Source: DASTCC01 sp035711465 (GTDB lineage: Bacteria; Acidobacteriota; Vicinamibacteria; Vicinamibacterales; SCN-69-37). Taken from it: a stretch of DNA of 13,832 bases. The DNA lies in NCBI GenBank assembly GCA_035711465.1, contig DASTCC010000578.1, positions 1 through 13,832 of the forward strand. The letters run 5' to 3'. Below the pieces are notes generated by a model. It saw only the letters and a list, made by a program, of their open reading frames with translations. It did no database searches and was not told the origin of the DNA. Both the position numbers and the translations under genes were made by a program. Position 1 is the first letter of the stretch; the number at the start of each line of letters is the position of its first letter. Positions 1 to 6,630 of this stretch are shown here, piece by piece.

Positions 1-619
1 CGATGCCCTGGGCAAACGACTGTATGGTCGTCTTTGACGCCATGTCGAGGTCGGGATCGCCCGGCCAGTGCAGCTGACCGTCGGTCTCGAGGGCGAGCAG
101 ATGCCACGCGTCGATCGGCAGCCACTCCTTCAGCCGGGCCACGACCGCGGCGGCGACGTCGCCGGGATCGACCGACGCGTTGACGGCGCGCACGACCGAC
201 CCGATCACTTCGGGGCGTGATGCCATCTGCAGGACGTTCGGCGCTGCGGCGTCGATGCGATCGGCGAGATCGAGCGATCGGCCGATGCCGAGCGCGCGTT
301 CGACGGCGTCGAGCTTCAGCGGCGCGGTGAGGTGCGCGCGGAATCCGAGCGCGCGCGAGAGCTCGGCGAGGCCGGGCGTGTCGACGGCGCTGTACGATGC
401 CGCCGGCAGGCCGCCGATGAGCGCCGACACGAGACGCTGCGTGCCGTCTTCAGGGGTGAGCTCCCAGAGTACGGCGCCGACGTCGCTCGACGGCAGCGAC
501 CAGGCAGTCCCCTTCCGTACCAGCTCGAGGCGCAAGCCGGTGGTCGGGCGTAGAGGTGCGATGTGTTGTTCGACGTCGGACCCGCGGTGGAATACCGCCA
601 GCGTCAACACTTCGGACAT
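1..619 (-). CDS. GAF-domain signalling protein with receiver-like N-terminus (partial, 3' end outside window)
   Basis: An open frame runs on the minus strand from ATG at 619 to the window edge, giving 206 residues without a stop. Residues 1-111 have the look of a response-regulator receiver fold: a beta-strand pattern ending VLWELTPEDG (about 50-59) and a late strand HLTAPLKLDAVERAL (96-110). The usual phospho-acceptor Asp is apparently Glu53, and the usual Lys before the Pro is Ala99, so it would be a pseudo-receiver. From about residue 137 (PEVIGSVVRAVNASVDPGDV) the pattern matches the start of a GAF domain. The output domain lies beyond the window; in such proteins it is often GGDEF, HD-GYP, a histidine kinase or a regulator domain, and I cannot tell which. 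No strong Shine-Dalgarno precedes the ATG. The frame stays open further upstream, so the start is not certain. The receiver call is by eye. Confidence 0.6.
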   Translation of the reverse strand, partial: MSEVLTLAVFHRGSDVEQHIAPLRPTTGLRLELVRKGTAWSLPSSDVGAVLWELTPEDGTQRLVSALIGGLPAASYSAVDTPGLAELSRALGFRAHLTAPLKLDAVERALGIGRSLDLADRIDAAAPNVLQMASRPEVIGSVVRAVNASVDPGDVAAAVVARLKEWLPIDAWHLLALETDGQLHWPGDPDLDMASKTTIQSFAQGI

Positions 620-712
620 CGCAGTCGTCTCGGGAGCAGAGATCGGTCGCGGTCGTCGTCCCAGCATGTATGTCGCGCGGAAGCGATCGTTCCGCGCACG
701 AGAAACGCGCAA

Positions 713-721
713 ACTATACCA
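713..721 (-). promoter_or_regulatory. Candidate extended -10 promoter for the GAF-domain gene
   Basis: The minus strand reads TGGTATAGT, an extended -10 element (TGn plus a TATAAT-like hexamer). It would start transcription about 87 nt before the ATG at 619. No convincing -35 hexamer is visible 15-18 bp upstream, where the sequence is T-rich, as is common for extended -10 promoters. Confidence 0.4.
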
Positions 722-856
722 TGGCCGTTGGCTGAAAAAGGCCGGTTTGACGGGGTGTTTTGCGTGATCCAGAGGCGGCACGCTAACGAAACTGAAAGCG
801 CCGCGTGCATCCGCGAGTCGAGTCAGCCGCGCCGGGGGTTCGATCTCTGCCTGAGA

Positions 857-875
857 GAGGTCTTGCGCGGACCTC
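857..875. repeat. Inverted repeat GAGGTC-N7-GACCTC at the -35 position of the ppiD-like promoter
   Basis: GAGGTC (857-862) and GACCTC (870-875) are perfect 6 bp inverted arms around a 7 bp spacer. The right arm ends one base before the TG of the extended -10 at 877. The position over the -35 region fits a repressor or activator operator; it could also be a small RNA hairpin or chance. Confidence 0.4.
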
Positions 876-876
876 G

Positions 877-885
877 TGGCATAAT
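877..885 (+). promoter_or_regulatory. Candidate extended -10 promoter for the PpiD-like gene
   Basis: TGGCATAAT matches an extended -10 (TGn plus CATAAT) and would place the transcription start near 892, a leader of about 45 nt before the ATG at 937. No good -35 hexamer is present at the normal distance; that place is taken by the inverted repeat at 857-875. Confidence 0.45.
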
Positions 886-936
886 TGTCGTTTCGCGCGG
901 GCCCTCCGGAGACCGCCCACGCAGGAGTACTTGCAC

Positions 937-2856
937 ATGACGATGCTCGATCGGATGCGGCGGCACAGGAACTGGCTCAAGTGGAGCCTCGGGATCGTGA
1001 TCGCCGGCTTCGTGCTGCTCTACGTGCCGAGCTTCCTCCGTCCTGCCGGCGTCGGCGCCGCGCCAACGGACACGCTGGTCACCGTCAACGGCTACCCGGT
1101 CACGGTCGCCGCCTATCAACGCGTCTACCAGTCGCAGCTGCAGCAGCTGCAGCGTGCGTACGGCGGACAGCTGAACGACGACATGATTCGGCAGTTCGGC
1201 ATCGGCCAGCGCATCCTCGCCCAGCTCGTCGACGAACAGGCGGTCGTCGCCGAAGCGGATCGCATCGGTCTTTCGGTCTCGGACGGCGAGCTGCGGCAGC
1301 GCATCATCAACATGCCCGGGCTCCAGCAGGACGGCCACTTCATCGGTGATGCCGCCTACCGGCAGCTCCTCATGTCGCAGCGGCCGCCGCTGCGGCCGGC
1401 CGACTTCGAGGCGCAGCTGCGCCAGACGCTGCTCGCCGAGAAGCTGCAGGGCGCGGTCACCGCCTGGATCAACGTCGACGACGCCGAGGCCGATCAGGCC
1501 TACCGCGATCGCAACGAGAAGGTGAAGCTCGATCTCGCCATCTTCACCGCCAACAACTTCCGCTCCGGCATCACCCCGACCGACGCCGAGCTGACCGCGC
1601 ATTTCGAGGCCAACAAGGAAACGTACCGGCTGCCCGAGAAGCGCCGCGTCCGTTTCCTGTCGGTGGATGGCGAAGCGCTGCGAGCCTCGATGTCGGTGAC
1701 GCCGCAGGAGGTCGAGGCGCGCTACACCGCGAACAGGCAGACCTACTCGACCCCCGAACAGGTTCGCGCCAGCCACATCCTGCTCAAGACCGAGGGCAAG
1801 GATGAAGAAGCGGTCCGGAAGCAGGCGGAGGCGATCCTCGCCAAGGCGAAGGGCGGCGCCGACTTCGCCGGCCTGGCCAAGCAGTTCTCCGAGGACGAGG
1901 CGAGCAAGGTCCAGGGCGGCGACCTCGACTACTTCGGCCGAGGCGCCATGGTGAAGGAATTCGACGACGCGGTCTGGGCGATGCAGCCGGGCCAGATCAG
2001 CGACCTCGTCAAGAGCAGCTTCGGCTTCCACATCATCAAGCTCGTCGACAAGCGCGCGGCGACGACGAAGACGCTCGACGAAGTGCGGGCGAACATCGAA
2101 GATCAGATTCGCTACGAGAAGGCGCAGAGCGAAGCGACGCGCATCGCGACCGAGATCGCCGGCCAGATCAAGAGCCCGTCGGATCTCGACAGCGTCGCGC
2201 GCGCCCGCGGCCTGGCCGTCGGCGATTCCGGATTGTTCTCGCGCGAGGAGCCGCTCGCCGGCCTCGGCTTCGCGCCGGCCGTCTCGGCCGAGGCCTTCAC
2301 CCAGGAACAGGGCAAGGTCTCCGGGATGCTGCGCACCAATCAGGGCTACGCGTTCATCACCGTCGTCGAGATCAAGCCGTCGGAGCTGCCGACACTCGAT
2401 CAGGTCAAGGACAAGGTCAGGGACGACGTCGTCCGCACCAAGGCGGTCGATCTGGCGCGGACGAGAGCGGCCCAGATGGCGGCGTCGGCGAAGACGAACT
2501 TCGCCTCGGCGGCCAAGGCGGCGGGCGTCGAGGTCAAGACGACCGACCTCATCTCGCGCGGCGCCGCGCTGCCCGAAATCGGCGTCAACAGCGCCGTCGA
2601 CAAGGCCGTGTTCGCGCTCAAGAAGGGCGAGACCAGCGCGCCGATCTCCACCGACAACGCCGTCGTCGTCGCCCGCGTCGTCGATCGCACGGACGTCACC
2701 CCCGAAGCCGTGGCCGAAGGCCGCACGGCGATCAAGGAAGAACTGCTTCAGCAGAAGCGCAACGAGTTCTTCGCCGCCTACATGGCCAAGGCCAAGGAGA
2801 AGATGACGTTCACCAACAACGACGAGGCGATTCGGACGGTCCTCGGGGCGCGGTGA
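937..2856 (+). CDS. ppiD: PpiD/SurA-like membrane-anchored periplasmic peptidyl-prolyl cis-trans isomerase (parvulin type)
   Basis: The protein (639 aa) is a folding chaperone and proline isomerase for exported proteins, held in the inner membrane by one N-terminal helix. Residues 1-12 are basic, residues 13-34 form the hydrophobic anchor, and residues of about 40-190 match the SurA/PpiD N-terminal chaperone region. One parvulin domain spans about 275-373, opening with VRASHILLKT (conserved His280) and closing with SFGFHIIKLVDKR; GGDLDYFGRG lies between. The roughly 265 C-terminal residues resemble the PpiD C-terminal region. Its length is close to that of E. coli PpiD (about 620 aa). The start at 937 is chosen because AGGAG at 923-927 lies 9 nt upstream and the protein then begins directly with the basic, anchored N-terminus; an in-frame ATG at 943 is less well spaced. 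It converges on sppA with touching stop codons. The family is secure; the symbol is by architecture. Confidence 0.9.
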   Translation: MTMLDRMRRHRNWLKWSLGIVIAGFVLLYVPSFLRPAGVGAAPTDTLVTVNGYPVTVAAYQRVYQSQLQQLQRAYGGQLNDDMIRQFGIGQRILAQLVDEQAVVAEADRIGLSVSDGELRQRIINMPGLQQDGHFIGDAAYRQLLMSQRPPLRPADFEAQLRQTLLAEKLQGAVTAWINVDDAEADQAYRDRNEKVKLDLAIFTANNFRSGITPTDAELTAHFEANKETYRLPEKRRVRFLSVDGEALRASMSVTPQEVEARYTANRQTYSTPEQVRASHILLKTEGKDEEAVRKQAEAILAKAKGGADFAGLAKQFSEDEASKVQGGDLDYFGRGAMVKEFDDAVWAMQPGQISDLVKSSFGFHIIKLVDKRAATTKTLDEVRANIEDQIRYEKAQSEATRIATEIAGQIKSPSDLDSVARARGLAVGDSGLFSREEPLAGLGFAPAVSAEAFTQEQGKVSGMLRTNQGYAFITVVEIKPSELPTLDQVKDKVRDDVVRTKAVDLARTRAAQMAASAKTNFASAAKAAGVEVKTTDLISRGAALPEIGVNSAVDKAVFALKKGETSAPISTDNAVVVARVVDRTDVTPEAVAEGRTAIKEELLQQKRNEFFAAYMAKAKEKMTFTNNDEAIRTVLGAR

Positions 2857-2863
2857 TCACCGC
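2850..2863. repeat. 14 bp perfect palindrome centred on the ppiD/sppA stop-stop junction
   Basis: GCGGTGATCACCGC is a perfect palindrome whose centre lies exactly between the TGA of the plus-strand gene (2854-2856) and the TGA of sppA (read as TCA at 2857-2859). RNA from either strand could form a 5 bp stem with a GATC loop. No T-tract follows on either side, so a classical intrinsic terminator is not supported. Confidence 0.6.
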
Positions 2864-4587
2864 CAGAACACGTTCGGCAGGATAGCCAGCGGCTCGCCGC
2901 GGCGGAATCGGGACAGGACCGAAACGGCCGCATCGAGGAATCGTGCCGGCGAACGCATGAGGCGCAGTTCTTCTCGCATTTCGGCGGCGCTGCCGAAGGG
3001 ATTGGCGACGATCTCGTAGAGGGAGCGCTTGGGTGGATACACGACCAGGTCGACTTCCTTGGTCGTGTCGAGCCGCGCGCGCTGCTGGGCGATGCGGATC
3101 GCCGCGTCCAGGCCCCCGAGCTCGTCCACCAGGCCGAGCGACTTCGCCTGCTGCCCCGTCCACACCCGGCCCCGCGCGACCGCGTCGACCTCTGACTCCG
3201 ACTTGCCGCGGCCCTGTGCGACGCGCGACACGAACAGGTCGTAGGTCGCGCGCATCTGCTCCTCGATCTTCGCGCGCTCGCCCGGCGAAAACGTCTTGAA
3301 CGGCGAGTAGATCTCCGCGTTGCCGCCGTCGGTCACCGAGTCGACGCCGACGCCGATCTTGTCGAGGGCGCCCTTGAGCACGAACTTGCCGGTGACGACG
3401 CCGATCGACCCCGTGATCGTGCCGGGCTGAGCGACGATGACGTGCGCCGGCGCCGCGATGTAGTAGCCGCCTGACGCGGCGACGTCGCCCATCGACACCA
3501 CGAGCGGCTTGACCTCGCGGGTGAGCTGGAGCTCACGCCACATCACTTCCGACGCCACCGCGGAGCCGCCGGGACTGTCGATGCGGACGACGATGGCGCG
3601 GACCGACGGATCGACGCGCACCTTGCGCAGCCACTCGACGAACGTCTCGGAGCCGAGCACCGAGCCGTCGAGCGATGTCCGGCCGCTGGCGATCGTGCCG
3701 GTGCCGTAGAGCAGCGCGATGCGCGCGCCTGGCACACGGGCGAGCGGCGAGGTGGTGCCGGCGCGCAGGTAGTCGGTGTCCTTGAACTCGCGCGTGCCCT
3801 TCATCGGCTCGGTGTCGTCGAGCTGATCGGCATAGGCCAGCTCGTCGACGAGTCCGGCGTCGAGCGCCTGCTGGGCCAGGTACGGTCCGCCGGAAATGCG
3901 CCGCCGCGCCTCGGCGTCGTCGATCTTCCGGCCCGCGGCGACCGCCGCGACGAGCTGATCGAACCAGTCCTTGTTGAGCGCCTGCGACATCTCGCGATGC
4001 TCGGGCGTGAAGCCCTTCTCGGTAAAGGTATTCGACGCCGTCTTGTAGTCGCCGATGTGGAGCAGGTCGGGGACGACGCCGATCTTGTCGAGCGCGCCGC
4101 GGAAGAACACCTCGTAGGTCACCAGACCGCTGATGTCGAGCTGTCCGGCGGGCATCATCACGATCCGGCTCGCCGCCGAGGCCAGGTAGTACTCCTGCGG
4201 TCCGCCGACTTCCAGGTAGGCGGTGACCGGCTTGCCCGCCTCACGGAATTCCGCGATCGCGCCCCGCAGCTCCTGGACCTGCGCCCACAGCGCGCCGTTG
4301 ACCTGCGGCGAGAACACCAGTCCTTTGATCCGGGAATCGCGCGACGCCCGCTTGACCATGTTGATGGTGCTTCGCAGCGTCCGCACCTCGGGCGCGAACT
4401 GGCTGAAGACGTCATTCGGCTCGATTTCAGGGAACGGCGCGTCCAGATTCAGGCGCAGGACAGCGTTGGCGGGCACCGTAGGCGGCGCGCCGCCAGCGAA
4501 CGAAAACAGCACCAGCGCCGCGACCGACGCGGAAACCGCCAGGAAGATCAGGAGCAGGACGAGGACGATACCGCGACGGGCTGACAC
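2857..4587 (-). CDS. sppA: Signal peptide peptidase SppA, 67K type (S49 family)
   Basis: SppA is a membrane-bound serine protease that degrades cleaved signal peptides; this 576 aa product is close to the usual size of the two-domain (67K) form. Residues 6-32 form the N-terminal membrane helix. The Ser/Lys dyad known from E. coli SppA is present: Lys182 in GDYKTASNTF in the first S49 domain, and Ser372 in AASGGYYIAAP in the second. The oxyanion-side motif RIDSPGGSAVASE and the strand PGTITGSIGVV are also intact. The start codon is GTG, supported by GGAGG at 4596-4600 with 8 nt of spacing; no in-frame ATG fits as well. It is convergent with the PpiD-like gene with no gap, and both act on exported proteins at the inner membrane. 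No frameshift or missing catalytic residue is seen. Confidence 0.95.
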   Translation of the reverse strand: MSARRGIVLVLLLIFLAVSASVAALVLFSFAGGAPPTVPANAVLRLNLDAPFPEIEPNDVFSQFAPEVRTLRSTINMVKRASRDSRIKGLVFSPQVNGALWAQVQELRGAIAEFREAGKPVTAYLEVGGPQEYYLASAASRIVMMPAGQLDISGLVTYEVFFRGALDKIGVVPDLLHIGDYKTASNTFTEKGFTPEHREMSQALNKDWFDQLVAAVAAGRKIDDAEARRRISGGPYLAQQALDAGLVDELAYADQLDDTEPMKGTREFKDTDYLRAGTTSPLARVPGARIALLYGTGTIASGRTSLDGSVLGSETFVEWLRKVRVDPSVRAIVVRIDSPGGSAVASEVMWRELQLTREVKPLVVSMGDVAASGGYYIAAPAHVIVAQPGTITGSIGVVTGKFVLKGALDKIGVGVDSVTDGGNAEIYSPFKTFSPGERAKIEEQMRATYDLFVSRVAQGRGKSESEVDAVARGRVWTGQQAKSLGLVDELGGLDAAIRIAQQRARLDTTKEVDLVVYPPKRSLYEIVANPFGSAAEMREELRLMRSPARFLDAAVSVLSRFRRGEPLAILPNVFWR

Positions 4588-4595
4588 GCTTGAGG

Positions 4596-4600
4596 CCTCC
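4596..4600 (-). promoter_or_regulatory. Ribosome binding site fixing the GTG start of sppA
   Basis: The minus strand has GGAGG, 8 nt before the GTG at 4587. It is the reason for choosing this non-ATG start, after which the protein begins with a basic residue pair followed by the membrane helix. Confidence 0.75.
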
Positions 4601-4651
4601 GCTCGACAGTGTACAGGAGGCTCGCGGCGCGGGCTCGGGATCGGGGCCCTG

Positions 4652-4693
4652 GCCTGAAGCCTGCAGCCTGTAGCCCGCAGCCTGCAGCCCGAA
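4652..4693. repeat. Array of six imperfect 7 bp repeats (GCCTGCA type)
   Basis: Six contiguous heptamers read gcctgaa, gcctgca, gcctgta, gcccgca, gcctgca, gcccgaa. The array ends at the base next to the stop codon of the sugar-binding protein gene (4694-4696) and lies in the roughly 106 bp spacer upstream of sppA. Variation is confined mainly to the fourth, sixth and seventh bases. It is noncoding. Whether it acts in transcription termination, as a protein-binding array or is a neutral slippage product cannot be read here. Confidence 0.8.
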
Positions 4694-5641
4694 CTACTTG
4701 CCCATCATCGTGTTCCACTCGGCGACGTACTGATCGACGTTCGCCGCGGTGACGATGTCGACGCCCGAGTCGATGATCGGCGCCGGCGGGCGCTGGCCGT
4801 TCACGATCTGGTGCAGCAATTTGATCGACTCGCCACCCCAGCCGAAGTACTTCTGGCCGAGGAGCACGTGCGCCTTCCCCGCCTTGACGAGATCCGGCGC
4901 CGGCGGATTGGTGTCGAACGAGATCACCTTGGTGTGCGCGGGCACGGGCGCCAGCGCGTTGGCGGTGAACACCGGCCAGCCGCCGACCGAGATCCAGGCG
5001 CCGAGGTCCGGGTACCGGTTCGTGCCCGTGGCAATGAGCTCGGCCGCGCGCACCGAATCTTCCTTGACGTCGTAGGTCTCGACGATGGTGATGCCCGGGT
5101 ACTTGGCGAGGGCCTCCTTCGCGCCGTCGAGCCGCCGCTGCAGGTTGTTGGCGCCGAGGCTGGTGAGGAACGCGACCGTGCCCTTCCCGTTCAGGAGCTT
5201 CGCCGCTTCCTCGCCCATGATCTGGCCGGACTTGAAGTCGTCGACGCCGTAGAAGGCGATCCGCTTCGACGACGGCGCGTCCGAATCCCAGGTCACCACC
5301 GGAATGCCGGCGTCGATAGCCTTGTCGATCGTCGACGACAGGAACGCGGCGTTGAGCACCGAGATGGCGATGCCGTCCACCTTCTGCGAGATGAACGACT
5401 CGAGAATCTCCTTCTGCTTCAGCTCGTCGGCATGATCCGGCCCGCGGTAGATGACCTCGACGTTGCCGAGCTCCGCGGCGGCGCGCTTGGCGCCGATGTC
5501 GGCGTAGTTGAAGACCGGAATGTCCAGCGCCTTCGGGATCAGCGCGAAGCGCAGCTTGCGCGGGCCTTCAGCCGTGCCGCCGCCACCGCATGCCAACATC
5601 CCCGCCATCACCATCGCGAGCACGGACAGTTTCCACTTCAT
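4694..5641 (-). CDS. Sugar ABC transporter substrate-binding lipoprotein (RbsB-like, periplasmic binding protein type I)
   Basis: This 315 aa protein is the extracytoplasmic sugar receptor of the importer encoded just upstream. The start MKWKLSVLAMVMAGMLACGG is a signal sequence ending in a probable lipid-attachment Cys18; the preceding M-L-A is a loose lipobox. The mature part has the RbsB-type two-lobe pattern: RKLRFALIPK opening strand, KQKEILESFISQKVDGIAIS, GIPVVTWDSDAP at the hinge side, and a C-terminal region with LLGQKYFGWGGESIKLL. The ATG at 5641 is preceded by GGGAGG at good spacing; the open frame continues far upstream, but there it is only antisense shadow of the permease. It is the last gene of the ATPase-permease-binding protein operon, 26 bp after the permease. 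The substrate is unknown; the nearby aldose epimerase points to an aldose. Confidence 0.88.
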   Translation of the reverse strand: MKWKLSVLAMVMAGMLACGGGGTAEGPRKLRFALIPKALDIPVFNYADIGAKRAAAELGNVEVIYRGPDHADELKQKEILESFISQKVDGIAISVLNAAFLSSTIDKAIDAGIPVVTWDSDAPSSKRIAFYGVDDFKSGQIMGEEAAKLLNGKGTVAFLTSLGANNLQRRLDGAKEALAKYPGITIVETYDVKEDSVRAAELIATGTNRYPDLGAWISVGGWPVFTANALAPVPAHTKVISFDTNPPAPDLVKAGKAHVLLGQKYFGWGGESIKLLHQIVNGQRPPAPIIDSGVDIVTAANVDQYVAEWNTMMGK

Positions 5642-5667
5642 CGACGCCTCCCAAAAAGAACCACACC

Positions 5668-6630
5668 CTATCGCGTCTGGCGTCGTGTCAACACCTGGTC
5701 CATGACGACGATGACAATGACCACGACGCCGACGATGAGCCGATCGTAGAACGTCGCGCCGGGAATCTGCGGCAGCGCGTTGCGCAGCACGCCGAAGATC
5801 AGCGCGCCGAGTACCGCGCCCGCGACCGAGCCGCGGCCGCCGGTCAGGCTCGCGCCGCCGACGACGGCCGAGGCGATGATATCCAACTCGTAGCCGTTTG
5901 CCAGGTCGGCCTTGCCTTGTCCCTGCACGATCGCCAGCACGACGCCGGAAATCGACGCCAGCAGTCCGGAGATCAGGTACGCCGACGTCTTGACGCGGTC
6001 GACGCGGACGCCCGAGAAGAGCGCCGCGGTCTCGTTGCCGCCGACGGCAAAGACGTTGCGCCCCCAGCGGTACTGCGTCATCAGCACCTGGAAGAGGATC
6101 GCCAGCGCGATCATCACGATCGGGCCGAGCCAATCCACCGAGATGCCGGCGATGTGCCAGTCGCGCGGCAGCTTCGCCGACAGATCGTAGAAGCGCGCCT
6201 CGGTGATGATGTACGCGGCGCCGCGCCAGATGCCCATCACCCCGAGCGTGGCGATGAACGCCGGCAGGCCGACGCGCACGATCAGGAGCGACGCGATGTA
6301 TCCCGCCGCGAGGCCGACGAGCAGGCCGGCCGCCGCGCTCGCGAACAGCGGCCAGCCCGCCTCGACGAACAGATACCCGGTGACGACCGTCGTCAGCGCG
6401 ATCACCGCGCCGGGGGCGAGGTCGATGCCGCCGAGGATGATGACGATCGCGGCGCCGATCGCGGCGATGCCGTAGATCGACGAGTACTTGAAGATCAGCA
6501 GGAAGTTGCCGACGTTGAAGAACGGATGGGCGCGGCCGGCCTCCGGCCAGAGATACCAGGTGAAGAACAGGATCTCGAAGAGGAGGATCGCGACCGTCGA
6601 CGCCTCGCGAGCGTGCCACAGCCGCTTCAT
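5668..6630 (-). CDS. Sugar ABC transporter permease (RbsC/MglC-like, BPD_transp_2 family)
   Basis: This 320 aa inner-membrane protein probably forms a homodimeric pore for the importer, as no second permease is encoded here. It is strongly hydrophobic with about eight to ten membrane segments. Two family hallmarks are clear: GGIDLAPGAVIAL (67 onward) after the segment IAAIGAAIVIILG, and VVGGASLTGGRGSVAGAVLGA in the C-terminal third. The ATG at 6630 overlaps the TGA of the ATPase gene as ATGA, so translation is likely coupled. The frame is open further upstream, but only inside the ATPase gene. The binding-protein gene follows after 26 bp. Family assignment is secure; the transported sugar is not shown by the sequence. 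Confidence 0.93.
   Translation of the reverse strand: MKRLWHAREASTVAILLFEILFFTWYLWPEAGRAHPFFNVGNFLLIFKYSSIYGIAAIGAAIVIILGGIDLAPGAVIALTTVVTGYLFVEAGWPLFASAAAGLLVGLAAGYIASLLIVRVGLPAFIATLGVMGIWRGAAYIITEARFYDLSAKLPRDWHIAGISVDWLGPIVMIALAILFQVLMTQYRWGRNVFAVGGNETAALFSGVRVDRVKTSAYLISGLLASISGVVLAIVQGQGKADLANGYELDIIASAVVGGASLTGGRGSVAGAVLGALIFGVLRNALPQIPGATFYDRLIVGVVVIVIVVMDQVLTRRQTR

Larger units (their letters stand above)
620..936. other. Divergent intergenic spacer between the GAF gene and the PpiD-like gene
   Basis: This 317 bp stretch separates two divergent genes, and I see no protein gene in it. It holds candidate extended -10 elements for both neighbours (713-721 minus, 877-885 plus), an inverted repeat at 857-875 and a Shine-Dalgarno at 923-927. 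The frame of the downstream gene stays open back to an ATG at 805, but that start lies upstream of the inferred promoter and has no ribosome-binding site. A tRNA T-arm-like string near 833-850 does not fold as a tRNA. Confidence 0.6.

Noticed and set aside
833..850. tRNA-like T-arm (GGTTCGATC string)
   Set aside because: The stem does not pair, position 61 is not C, and no acceptor or anticodon arm can be built around it.
805..936. N-terminal extension of the PpiD-like protein from ATG 805
   Set aside because: It lies upstream of the candidate promoter, lacks a ribosome-binding site and would put 44 unrelated residues before the membrane anchor.
1135..1157. Short CAGCTGCAG repeats resembling the heptamer array
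   Set aside because: They are Gln/Leu codons in a coiled-coil-like part of the PpiD-like protein and do not keep a 7 bp period.
823..2031. 402-codon open frame antisense to the PpiD-like gene
   Set aside because: It is a GC-bias shadow of a gene with clear parvulin motifs; its translation is Arg/Val/Asp-rich with no recognisable domain.
4694..6619. 641-codon frame that could be read as a fused membrane/binding protein
   Set aside because: Only the part from ATG 5641 encodes a signal peptide and binding protein with its own Shine-Dalgarno; the remainder is an out-of-frame reading of the permease gene.
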